From Gymnogyps californianus (lineage: Eukaryota; Chordata; Aves; Accipitriformes; Cathartidae), in the NCBI RefSeq assembly GCF_018139145.2, contig NC_059476.1, positions 14,749,001-14,813,000 on the forward strand: a stretch of 64,000 nt of DNA, given 5' to 3'. The notes beneath the pieces are model-generated. The model did not search any database, was not told where the DNA came from, and was given only the letters and a program-made list of their open reading frames with translations. Of the stretch, positions 12,501 through 25,400 are shown in pieces. Each line of letters starts with the position of its first letter. Positions within the stretch are counted from its first letter, which is position 1. The translations under genes and the position numbers were made by a program.

Positions 12501-15500
12501 CGAGGCACTGAGGTGGCACACGATGGAGGACGGCCGTGAGACCTCCAGCACCGCTCTGCTTCCCATGGGTGCAGCCCACCCTTTGCAGGCTCCCTCCTCG
12601 CCCTCTCCCCATGCAAATCCCCCTCAGCCCCTGCAGACCATAAGTCCGCTAAGCACATAAGAACAGCAAGAGCATAAGTAAGCAGCCATATGCTCCCGTC
12701 TGCCAGTTAAGGAAAGAAGGGGTGAACAGCCCACCAGAAAGATGCTGGGCAGCAGCAGGATGAATTGCCTTGGAAGCCGCATCCCCCGGGGTCCAGCCAG
12801 GTCCGTGGAAAGGAGACTGAGACCCCTCCATTAGCAGCAGCCACTTCTCCCCACACTATCTTCTAGCAGCTCCTCTGATCCACAGGCAGGAGCAACTTGC
12901 ATGTGCCATATAATTATTTAGTTTTGAGAGCAGCAAGGCACTTCTGACCTTTTTCTCTTTGCATCTTGGTGATTTTGCATCTCTAATATTATTACTAAGG
13001 CATCGTAAGTTAGATGTTGTGAGTAGGAAATGAGAAGATCAAAGTAAAAAATGGTGCTCTAGAAGCATCCAAGATTTCTTTCTTGATTTAGAGCATTTTT
13101 GCTCTGCTGTGATCAGGTCGGGTCTGTCAGCAGTCTAACGAGAAACGTAAAAACATATTTATGTCTTCTAACAAAAGAAAGCAAGATTAAGTCCAGTTCA
13201 GTTTAAGATTTAGGGATGTTTTAAAAATTCTGTTTATCCTTCTCTTGTGAATGTGCAGTTTGGGAATCATCCCCTTTGCTAATATCTGAAGCTTCAGGAG
13301 GAAGAGGAACAGCTTGCCCAGGGTGATGGCTTATCTGTCCATGCTGCAGATGGTGGGACTGAAGGAAGAAAAAAAGCCCAAAACTTTCTGTGCTACCTCC
13401 TCTTGATAATCCTTATCTTCTCAAAGAGAAGCAGACACACTGTTGGCCATAAAATTATGTATACTTTATAAAATAAGTTATGTTTGCTTCTCTGACCCAC
13501 TGTGTTAATGAACCAGTTCCCTGCCATAGCTCCTTTTCCAGAAACTGTCCACTTGGGACAAGCCAGTGAACTCTCCCACCTACCGTAATTCCAGTTACTC
13601 ATTTTTCTTAGTATAGATCAGAACTATGCACAGAACATTTTACACCTGTATTAACATTACAGAGTTCCTCCTAATTTATAATAATGTAAACTAAGCCTAA
13701 CTAGTTATTGTAGACATTTAACTAAGAGCAGTGCTGCTGACATTAGGGCCGACAGCACCTCCGCCCCTCTAATCCCATACGAGTACACAGAGAGGGCAAG
13801 TTCAGTTCAGCTTCTGCTCTCCCCATGTCCTCCTGCAGGTCTGCCAGGAAGCCAAGCAGCAGCTCCGCATGTGCTCTCCCCAAAGAGCACATCCCCTCGC
13901 CCCTGCCAGAGGCAGGCACCTGGGCTAGACAGGTCCCAGGGTACAGTACAAGTACAAACCTTGCATCGGTTTTGATCCAAAGCCTCATCCTCACAAGTCT
14001 GGTGTTTCCACTGTAGTGCTAACCGCCCGCTGCTTTTTCCCTTCCCCTCCTGCAACACCGGGCACAAGCTGTGATGACCAGCTAGACTGCTGCCCCAGAG
14101 GTAGCCGTGTTTCACTGCCCAGCCCACAGTCAGCAGAGCAGCCACTCTCAGAGGGTTCATGACAGTTCACACTGCAAAAAAGTAGCTACATAAAAGCAGA
14201 GCCTGACTGCAAATATTTTATGGCCACGTAGTATTTCCATGCACTACAAATCAATATAAAAGATGTTTTCTTCAAGGGGCCTCATATAGACTGTGTTTTT
14301 AAAATGCATTCCCTCTGCTAAATATAAATCAGTAAGAGTTTTTGTTCTTCCAAAAGATTAACTAGCCTCAGTATTTTGGGATCTAATTCTGGAATACTTG
14401 TAGAGGTGCCAGCATTCTCTTCCAATTTAAATACAGTTTAATGGAAAGTCTATCCTGGGCACATTTTCCATGTACAGTGTAATAGCTTGGAAGTCCGAAT
14501 ATTGAGAGTTCACCAGAAACAGAAGTAACCTGTCAAGGTTAAACTTTAGATATTTGTCAGGACGAGAAGGAAGGTGGGAGCAATGGAGAGTAGGAAAAAA
14601 GCAAACGTAAGAGTGGTAGAGACAAGCAAAAGGACCTGTAGAACCAAAATTCAAGAGATGGTAGAAAACAGTGTAGCCATGCAAAGAAAATGCAAGTTAG
14701 AGAAGCTGTGGTTCTGAACTCAAGCCCTTGAGTATTTACAATATAACAAGCTAAATTAGGATGCTGTTCTTCATACTCCCTCTATCACCAGTGGAAAGAG
14801 ATAGGCTCTTAAGAGGGTAATGATGAGCATCTCTGAATTATGCTTCTCATCTGGATCATCAACTGGAGGACGCTCTCCCACTGCTCTACCATTCATCCCA
14901 GTGCATGAGACTATGCATTAGGGATGTAGAACACAGTGGTCAAAAATCTCCTGTTGTTTCTGACCTCCCATATCCTAAGTATCTTGTTAGCACAGCTCCC
15001 TAATCAGAGACCACCTTTCATCAAGAAAGACAAAAGTCCCTGGCTGGAGACACCATCCTACCTTGCTCTCTCCAAATATTTTGGCTCTGCCAAGTGTCCT
15101 TGGAATAAGGCAAGTGAACAGTAAGACCTTGGAATAGCGCAGGCTCCCCAACATAGAACAGAAAGCAGGAACATCTCTGCAGAGACAGCATTTGCAAGAA
15201 GATGGTATGGGTGCTGGGCTCATATTCATAGCCCTGGGGCAGAGAACAAAGACTGCTGGAGGGATGCCTCTAGAAAGAGCCTGGAAAACACTCCAAGACA
15301 GGGACAGCACCATTCATCTCACAGCAAACTCTACAGTTGCACTAACTGAAACATCCCTGAGATTATAGCGATTTAACTCTCAAATACCATCAGTTCCTCA
15401 AAGCCACGAAAGGTTTAGAGTCCAACATGCTAGGTGAGCTTAGATCGCAGCAAACAGCAAAGAGCTCCATCCTCAAGAGCTCATGGGTTCAGCCACGCTG

Positions 15501-17199
15501 GAGATTTAGCATCCGCACATGCTTTGTGCCTTCCCAAATACCTATCTCTGTGCACAGCACAGGTACGCCCAGCACAGCCCTGATGTGCTCCCACCTTACA
15601 GCAGAGCATGTTAGTAAGGCATAAATATTCCTTTCAGTTCAGAAACATTGTTGACAACTTTGGACTGCAGTTGTAAAATCTCCAGTGGCTTCGTTGCCTC
15701 TTCTGCATTTTGCTGCTTGAATTTACTGCGAATGTCATGTGTATAAGCCCTCACTTTAATTTAGCATCTGGATGGGTCAGGGTATACATCCCAGAGCCTG
15801 TTGTTCTACTTCTCCTCTTACCCAGCTGGACAGTGTAGATTATGTTTATCAATCAGTACCACATACCATGAAGTTCTATGCCATAATGCCATTTCTAAAT
15901 AATCTCAGGAAGCATTTTTTCTTCTATCATACATGACATTTACACTTGGAGTGTGCCTTTTTTCCTAATATAAACCATCCATTTAGAGTCACTTTGAGTT
16001 ACTGTAAAGTTGGGTCATTTTGTGTGTAGTCTGGTTTAAAAATGCAGTGCTCAAGTCATACTTGTTTCACACTCTTCCTCCTGAAGTCCCCTGCTATTGC
16101 TCCTTGCAGGGTCTCTTGAGAGCGTGCCTGCCAGAAGCGGCTCCTTACCCCATCCGTATTTAAAACTTAACGAGCACTTCTGAGATGTAGTGATTATTTT
16201 TCTGGAGCCCAGGCGGTGCTTTGCCCAAAGGCTCCCATTCCCTCCTTTCAGTGGTTTAAACGCGCCTCCTCCGCTGACATCTGCCCGCAAGCGCATGTGA
16301 AACAGCTTGCCTCCAAACCCTAGAGCCAGCGCTCCCCTTCCCGCGGAGCTGCCAGGGGACACCCCCAGGCGATGGCATGGCCAAAGGACAATGTCCAGCT
16401 ACAGATGCTCCTGTGATGGAGATCTTCCACCCCTCAACGGAGACACCAAGAATTTCCAGACCACCGTGGTGTCCGTTCTGCAGCTGCATTGCTCTCGTCA
16501 ATCAGGGCTGAGGGTTAGCCCATGTTACCCCAGGAGCCGGCTGAGCGAGCACTTAGTCCTGTCTCTCTAAGAACAACGTTGCTGAGCTGTGTGAGCAGGC
16601 CTCTGAATCCTTTGCAAAAACCTTTTGGTGTTGATGTCCTCATACTCAGGTCACTGCTTTTTCCTTTCTGCAGATTGGTGGCTGTAGATATACTGTCACC
16701 TAGTACGTCTTCTCTATGTCTTTTTTTGTCAGTTTTCATTCCTTTCTGATCAACTGAAAATTCCCTTTTTCACCATGAGAAAATTGCGCTGCTCGCTTTG
16801 TTGTTAGTCGGTACTGTCTCCAAACTATTTCCATCCATACCAGTTACCCAAATGTCAAAGATTTCCATTCAATATGAAGTCCAAAAGCAATCCTAAAGGG
16901 AAGCCCTTTAAACATACATCTGCTGAGGATCTCCTGGCTCCAGGGTTTATGCCATTGTGAAATGGAATATGAAATTTCTTTGCTCACAAAGGAAAATGTA
17001 CCTGAAATTCTAGTCTTGCTACACACTGACTAGACCCAAAAGATATTGATTCCAGTGGCTTTTTTCCTGACTATGTTTGACAGCAAGTAAGTCCTTATAG
17101 TATGGGGTTATTAGAGCTAGCAACTTATCAGGCAGGTGAAAATTTACTATTGCCTTTACTACTTGGCCATATTTAACATCCTCTTAAATGTTTCAGGAT

Positions 17200-17600
17200 T
17201 ATAGGAGCCATGTACTTCCTTGAATTCCTCCTCCACCATTTCTCTATGCAAATCCTCCTTTCCTCTCTCTCATCTCTCCCTCTGCCTATTTCTCCTTGAA
17301 GAAAACTCACAGAATACACGACCTTCCCCTCTGCTTGCTTTGTGATCCCTTCCTCTCCAAAACATCTTCCTCCTCCTCCTCCCTTGTCACAAGTATTGAA
17401 GTTTCTCAGCCACTTCCCTCTTTCAAGTCTTCCACTTCCTTCACTGGCCTCACCTTATCCAGCACATCTCTCTCTCACTTAGGTTTACTCCTTTTTTTTT
17501 TTTTAAATCTCTTGCACTCTCCTGATTTGTTCTCCTCAAGACAGACATGCTTTTTATCTTCTCATTTAAAAAAAAAACCAAACCACCACCCCTCTCCTGA
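17200..17600 (+). repeat. pyrimidine-rich low-complexity tract
   Basis: Most of this stretch on the + strand is C/T, with TCCTCCTCCTCC near 17370 and homopolymer runs TTTTTTTTTTTT near 17491 and AAAAAAAAAA near 17568. On the NEURL1 transcript it is purine-rich. No exon is seen; the ORF here is a by-product of composition. Confidence 0.6.
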
Positions 17601-20600
17601 AACATAACAAGTCCTAGTGATTAACCGAGGCTCCCCAATCTTACAAAGTTATAATCAGATGGGCTTATTTTGGTAGCACCCCCTAGTTAATCTGTAATGT
17701 ATTCCTGCAGAGTAACATGCACTGGGTACTAAGTGAGGTTACAGAGTTTGTCATCAAAATGGCATTATTTCAGGTGCATTGCTGGGATTAAAGCACTGGA
17801 GCTCCACGCCTGACTCCCACCATCGAGCTGTTAAACTTCCAGCCTACCTGGCAGAGCTGGCACCAGGGCACAGAAGTAAAGCTGCCAACCCAGCACAGGA
17901 CACCAGCCCTGCTCTCCAGCAACTTCTCGCTGCACAAATAGAAATTATAACAAAGAACTTTTGCCCAGACCAGAGAGGTCTCCAGTAGCACTAGAAGTGT
18001 TAAGCACTACATGATTAAAATATTATTATTTTTTTCCAGGCAAATAATTTAAGTACTGCTGAGGCAAAACCAGGAGAAAGGGCAACATTTCTCCCTTTAC
18101 ACAAGAATTCGGCCATCCACGCGCGCATTCCTTCATTACTCTGCACTTTCTGTACCACAGTCATAAGTGGAATCTAAATTACTGACTTTCCCGCTCTCGT
18201 CTGGCTCTGCAGCACACTGCTTGCACCAGTTTAAACACCCTCTACCAGTAATTAACCCTGTTTCTTTAGCAGACCAGCATCTGAACCTGGACCATTGAAT
18301 TAAAACATGAAACTTCAACAGCCAGTCAGGGCATAAAGTTACAGTTTGTTTTAACAAAGATAAACAGCATCCCTGGCGCTTATTCCAAAGAAAAAGCATG
18401 AATACTATTCCATCATCCTTCCTAACAATTCCCATGCCAGACCCATGAAGTTATTACTTAACGTTTTGCTATAAATAGCTGCTGGAGTAGTCCATACAGG
18501 AACTTGTTTTCCTTAGCATCTGCTGCAACAGGTCAGCCAGTACAAGACCAAGGGTGTTGAATCCTTATTGCTGAATGGCTTTAGCACTTTCAAATCTATT
18601 TGTAGAACATTTGAAGGATATTTCTCTGCATTTTATCCTTTCTACCATGGGAACAGATAGCCTGAGTGTTTCATCCTTTGTATGATAAATGCCATTGCAC
18701 ATCTGCCTAGGAAGGATACAGGGAGCTGTAATCACTGCATCTCCATTTCAGGAATTAATTTCTAACATGATGCAAGGTCTTCTACTGCATCCCAAAGACA
18801 GCCTTGCCTGCTTTCCCACTAGAAGCCATGCACAGAATAGCATAGGCCAAGGAGAGTAAGATCATTTTACAGTCAGTAATCATCCAAAATCCAAGGAATG
18901 AGATACAGAGACATGATATCTAGATATTGAATCACCCACCCTTGCTCAAGCAATAGAGCCTTGGGCTGGACAGAAAGGAGACAAGTTGTCCAGGAACCTT
19001 GTCACAGGCATGCCACTTGATCAAGGTCTCTTCAGCCAATTTTGCAAAGCCACTGACGGACAGAGTGATTAGAGTAGAAGGACAGCAACTCCTACCGTGC
19101 TACCATGCTGCAGCTCCAGCTGCATGTGAGGTGGACCACCACCCATCAGGACTCCCAAACTTGCATTCCTTCTAAATACATAGCTTCGCTCAGAGTCAGA
19201 AGACAAGAAGGCAGGACAAATGATGGTCTCTTTCCCTTTGGAGATGAAATATCAGATGCTGGCACTGAACTAGTTTAGGATAACCAAAAAATTGAGCAAT
19301 TTTCCTTTTCCAAGTTGCATGAAATTCACAGCATCAATAATGCCTTTGTAAAAGGAATTAGATCCTTAAGGCTCTATTTTATATTTGATAATCTGATTCT
19401 ATTTGGTGTGCAAATACAGAAGTCATTTTGATCTGGGATGCTTCAGCACATTATAGGCACCCATATATTTCTATCTTCCAGAGAGACTTTTTTCTTTAAA
19501 CTTTTTTTTTAATCTCAGTCTCTTTGTAAGCTGCTATTTTTTAACCTTTGAAAAATACTAATTCTTAACAATCCTTACGTCTCCAGTCAGTCTCCCAACA
19601 GCCCTACAGAAAAGTAAAGGTTTTATTTAAAGTACTTTTAGTTGAGTCAGTGAATATTAGACAGATCAGAGCTGAAGTTGTAGCTTCCAAAACTCTCCCC
19701 CCAAAAGCCCTTTCCCTTCTTTCTCCTCCTCCCAAAAGCTAAAGCCAATGAAACATTTCTGTCTGTCTGTCTGCTGACTGAAAGCCTGATCTGTGCAACA
19801 AAAAACTAAAATCCAGGATTTATTTCATTCCAAAACCGTATCCCCAACGCCCTTGCCACCAAGTTGCCATTTGTCCAGTTTTCTAACATGTAGCTTTTCC
19901 AAGCAAGAAAAAGTAAAATCATGGAGACATTTTCCTTAAGCAAAAGATGTTTACCAGAAATCTTCTTTACTTTAAAGCACCAACCAACCCACAGCGCATA
20001 TCGCATTTACGCCAGAGCTGTGACGAATGCCTGTTGAGCTGCAGCACTTAAACCACTTGCATTTTAAACAGCAGTTTGTCAAGTGATGTTAATTATTTGG
20101 GAGGTCTCTGCTCCTAGAAACATAAACATTTCTTTTTATACTGATCACATTTTCTTTTCCATGTGGTGCTTCCAGCAGAGACTGAAATTAAAATGGCTTC
20201 TGTGTGCCATGGTGTGGTTTATGGCTCAATTTCCCCTCTATGCTTGCAAGCAGGGGGTAGCATCACACCGGGGCTCTGCACAGCACCTTCCCCATCCTTG
20301 CTTTGCAGGTGGAAATCTCCTCTCCGCAGGTGGGAGAGCTCTCCCAGGCTCAAACCCATCTACCCTCCTTGAGGCTGCACAGCCTACCTCTGGCTGATAA
20401 CACAGGTCTGGGACTTGCAGTAGCCTGAGGATCACTTGAACTTTGTAAAGCAAGCAAAGGGCTCGGTTGCTAGGAAGCACCGCAGGGAACAGAAGAAGAA
20501 TAGGCTCTTGCAGGAGTCCGAGTCAAAAAAAAAAATCCGACCTCCAGACCTGCCAAGGTGCAACTCAAACACAGGCACACGCTTCCTTCAAACCGCCTCC

Positions 20601-22154
20601 CGGTTCAATGGGCACTGCTTTTGAGGTTGCAGACTTGATGCCTGAGCTCTGCTTAAGCCAGGCCACAAGCCTCACAGTTCCTTGAAAAACACATTTTCAG
20701 TCCCGCCATGGTATCTCACAGCAGATCCTGCTTTCGCTGACAAGTCTATTGGCCAAAAACTTCCAACGTTGTATCCACGTGGTGCCACGTGGCTGCACAG
20801 CAAGGTCTATCACAGACAAAATATGGCAGCGTCAGCCAGAGAAAGTTTCATGAAATCGCAGCAAGCAACCCAAAGACGTTAGCTGCAGCGAGACTAAAAC
20901 AGCTTTTTCAGAGCCACACCGAGCCATCTCCAAGTCAGTTGTGGGCACTTTCTCATTAGGGCTCTGTGTGCTTCAATGCATAAGGATTTCTCTCCAAAAG
21001 TAGTCAAAGACGGGAACAGCCTCTGCTATCCAGGCAAATTTTACAGAGAGGTCACTGCACATCCATCTTGCTTGGGACAAGTGTTGGGTCCTTTTCTGTT
21101 CTCCAGACTTCATCGACAAAGCCTGCTGTGAGCAACTTCTTGAGCCCCGGGGGCTAAACCAGCACGTCTGGGTACGTCACCTCGCGTGGACCGGCCTCAC
21201 ACAGCCCCTGTGCAGAACTGCCGTATGAGGTACAATGTGACGGAGCAAATTCAGACCATGGGTACTTAGTGTTACTTGACCCCCATGCGTCCCCTCTGTA
21301 TTAGGATGTGTTTACTAGTATAGGCAGAAAAGGATGTAAACTGAACCACAAAAAGGAGACGACTTTCATAGCAAGGGGCCTTAGTTTATCGCAAAGGCTT
21401 CTCATAAAAAAAGTGATTTTAACATGATGGAGAGGGCGAGAACTCCAGATTTCTGCTGACGCTGGCTGTTGGCGGGGAGGCAACCAGAAGCACACAGTTT
21501 ACATTCTGTATCATGTTCATTAATGTACATGGCTTTTATTATATCCCCTTTTTACTATTTTCCCTTTTTCTTTAAAACAGAAGTGCTATCAACGTTTCTA
21601 ATGGGAAAAATATGTTCATGCATTCAATCAATTATCACAGCTCTCTCTGAGCCCACCCTCTTTGCTGTGCTGTCAGACCCATGGTAAATCTCAGATAAAC
21701 CAAAGGACTCCTCTCCCCAGCCCCATCAACTGCAGTCATATTGAATGTTATTTTTAATGCCAATGAATTACAGTGTCCCCTCAAGAGACAATCAAGGACA
21801 GAGTCAAGGAACAGAAACACCAGTGAGACTAACTCGACAAGAGCTACAGAGAAGGTGGCTCTGACTCATTTTGGACCAGCTTCACTCAGATAAATACGTT
21901 TTCAAAACAAAACACTGATTTCGAGGGGGATAGATGGGGAGAAAAATGAACAGACAACAACGCTAATAGGGATCAACCCTAGAGCAAAGCACAGCAATAC
22001 GCAGGGCTGCAGCCTATGCTCTGACCACAGGCACTCGTACGATGCGGCTTGCAGCAGGCAGCCATGCTCTTATTTAGCCTGTGGGAGGCAAGATCTCTCC
22101 TGACCTCCAGCTCGGTACCCTGCTGTGCCATCAGTAATCCCTGCCGATTCCCAA

Positions 22155-22480
22155 GGGCAATCGATTGGGATCAATTCTTTGCTTTGCTTTCACTTTCCAA
22201 GAAACTCCCTTTCCTTTAGGATTAATCCTTTTTTAGATCGATCTCAATGCAACCCTCTGCATGTATGGATATCATTAATGTAAAATTCTTTAATAAAAAG
22301 AAAGCAGCCCTATCAGTTTTGAGTTTATATGGTTAGAGGCTGCCTCTTCTTAATTCCTGCTCGATGTCAGCAATGGTAATTGTATTTGTTTAGCAAATTT
22401 ATTTTACACTATTAACAATACGCATCTTCTGGCTGTGGGAGTACTTGTTTTGATTAAGCATGCAAATGATTCCCTAGGAC
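22155..22480. promoter_or_regulatory. candidate intronic enhancer with OTX/PITX and POU sites
   Basis: The 12-bp palindrome AGGATTAATCCT (22218-22229) contains GGATTAATCC, the dimer form of K50 (OTX/PITX/CRX-type) homeodomain sites. A second palindrome, AGATCGATCT, follows at 22235-22244, and an exact POU octamer ATGCAAAT is at 22460-22467. Between them are many TAAT cores and unusually few stop-like or repeat features. This is typical of developmental enhancers, but activity and conservation are inference. Confidence 0.35.
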
Positions 22481-25400
22481 ATGTCAGGGGATCCTACAAA
22501 CCTTCCTGAAGAGACACCTGCTACCTCTAAATTAATTGAATGATAGCTAAACATATCACCCATAATTCTTAAGAAAACAGGAGTTAGGTAAGGAAGAGGT
22601 GAAGAAGGATCAGAGGTAAGAATGCTTCCACGTCAAGGAAGGAGAGGATCAGTCGAAGAGGAGATAAATATGACAACAAAATCCGACAAACAACATTCAG
22701 TCCCTGGGTCCCACCAGAACAGAGCATAAAGTTGACACAGAAAAGTTAACAGGAAAATGCCATGAAAGCAAAGGACAAAATGAGAACGGGGATGCTCTTT
22801 GCTCTCACTACTTGTAGCAAGACCCCTACAGTCAAATACTGCCACGACTAATGAAAAACTCACTTGCATTTCACAATAAATAGAACAGTTTTCAAGTATA
22901 AACATGGTTACCCATAAAATCTCTATATACAGAGGTACTACACACTTCATTTTCAGAAGTGTTGTCAGCAGTCAATACGCTTTACTATCAGCCACCTTCG
23001 GACACTGGCAAGTGACCCACAGGTCAGAGGCATGAACCGAAATAATCTCTGGGAGACCCACTTCTAGCAAATGCCAACACTGCTTTGGCACCCTGCCCAG
23101 GGTCTTCTGCACCAGTTAATCCAACCCTGAGCAGGATTAATTTCTCATACACATACACACACTCATTTGCTTTCAGGGCTATATACCAATTGTGCTGAAA
23201 GCAGAGTGAGTTTAGAAAGAGCCTTTTCTCCCCAGTCCCATATTAGTTCCCAACAAGCAACTGTCTGCAGAATATGGGAGATGTTAACCCCCTACTGAGG
23301 CTGATCCCATCACCAGTCACTCCATCAAATGAAGTTACCCCAAAATCTAGGCAATAACTTAGAGATGATAAGAATACAAAGTAATACTAATTTGCAAAGA
23401 AGTCTCCCTAACGATTGTTGTTTCTTATTTCTTCTGGGATATTTGCAGTTTTAATTAGGTATAAGAAGATGGAAATTATTAAATTCAAAGGTGTGTACAG
23501 CAGTGTGCACTGGAGTACAATGCTGTTTAGTGATACTAACTGCAAGGGTGAAACGTGGTATTTGGAATGGTTATTGCAGTACAGGCAATGAATATACAGA
23601 GTGAGAAACAAAGTGTGGGGCTGATTTCAGCACTTGCATATAGATATACCATTCACTACGCTACAAGGAATTAAGAGAAAGCTAAAAATAGAGCTCTATT
23701 GTGCAAAGTAAGAATAAACAAAGTTGCATACAGTAGCTATTTTACACTAGGGAAACGGCCTCCACCCTCCGCTGTTCCCCAAAGCCCTACAGCAGCAGCT
23801 CAGCAGCTCTCGCTAGGGCTGAGGGCTTCCACACAGCACTCGAATATCCTGTACCTCCCGCCAACACGTGTGAGCAAGACCCAGAAATTGTTCTCCGGGA
23901 GAACAAAACATGGAGGAAGGACAATGCCAGTGCTTCACACCTCTTTTGCACAGGAATAAATGACCAGCCAGGTGGAGGAAAGTCTATGGAAAATAAGATC
24001 CCGATGACATGGGAAATTAATCCAGACAGCCACCCGAAAGCCTATTGCTGTGCAGCGTGGATGGAGTCCTGCTACATAATAACTCCTGCTTCCTTCTCCC
24101 TTTTTGCAGCACAAACACACAACCATGGCTGCATTGCTCACCAGGCATATATACATGTGGTAAGGGGAAAATCTGGCCATGCGTAATACTTACATGGGCC
24201 TCTACACACACCACACAAAGACACACGAGCTGTTATTTATATTGTATCCACAACTTAAGGAGCAGCATCCGCAAGCAGCTTAAAAACTCAGTCGTTCAAA
24301 CTGAAAATCACATCTGTCAATCAGTACCGCTTCCCAGGCTAAAAAGCCAACGCACTCTCACTAGGGACTTCATTGCAATTATATCGATGCCATACAATTA
24401 CAGTTTGGAAAATGTGGCACAAGATAGCTTTTTCCCTGCTCCTTGTAAAAATTATTCCACCACAAAACACTGATGAATGCCTGTGACATGTGAGTAATTA
24501 AAGCAAAAATAAAACAAAGCCCTGCAATGAGGGACTTATTAGTGATTATGACTTGTAGGAGGGAAGGTTATTGAGCAAATGTGCAGGTACGCACAGACTC
24601 ACATATCCTCTGCACATGAATTAATCCACTGTGTACACTCTAGCTAGTCAAAAGCCCTCTGAAGAGATGTGTACATGTTAATCACTAACCTCTGCACGTC
24701 TACATACACTGAATCCCTCTCCCAGCACAGTGCAGCAGCTAAACCATCACTTCGTGTTAGTTTGGTTCTGAGTGAGAGAGAAATAAAGAATACTCAGGTG
24801 GGTTTTTTTCTCAGACAGAAACTGCTGGATTTGGCCCCCTAAAATTAAGAATAGGATCTTCCGCAAATAGCACCTCACTCATAGCCATAAGAAGGAATTA
24901 AAAACTACTGCAGCAGGTGACAGTTGAATGAAACGCATAACAAGAACATACGTATTATGACATATGCATCTATTAGAGATATGTTTCAAGCATGATTAGC
25001 TAGCAAGTAGTTCAATATAAATATTTAATAAACTCTGCCTATGTTATAGGAATACCATAGTATACAGTCATTCTTGAAGAAACCAGCCTCAGATGAACCA
25101 CAAGCAACCATATTAACGTTTCCTGTTTAAAATATTGTTCAATTAAGCACCGCATGTATAGATACTTTTTAAATAGCAAGTAAACGTCCTGTCCATCAAG
25201 GTTGTGTTACCTTTCAACTTCCTATTTCAACTTTTCTTCTCTTTGCATAGAGCACTCTGGAAAGCACCCCAAGGACTTCTGTGGATGGCAGTGGGAAAGG
25301 GAGAGGGAATGGGGAAGAGGAGCAGAGATCGTCATGGTGCCAAGTGCAGGGACATAGATGGAGACCGCATGAGTGCACTTCAGCACTGCACATCATTTCA

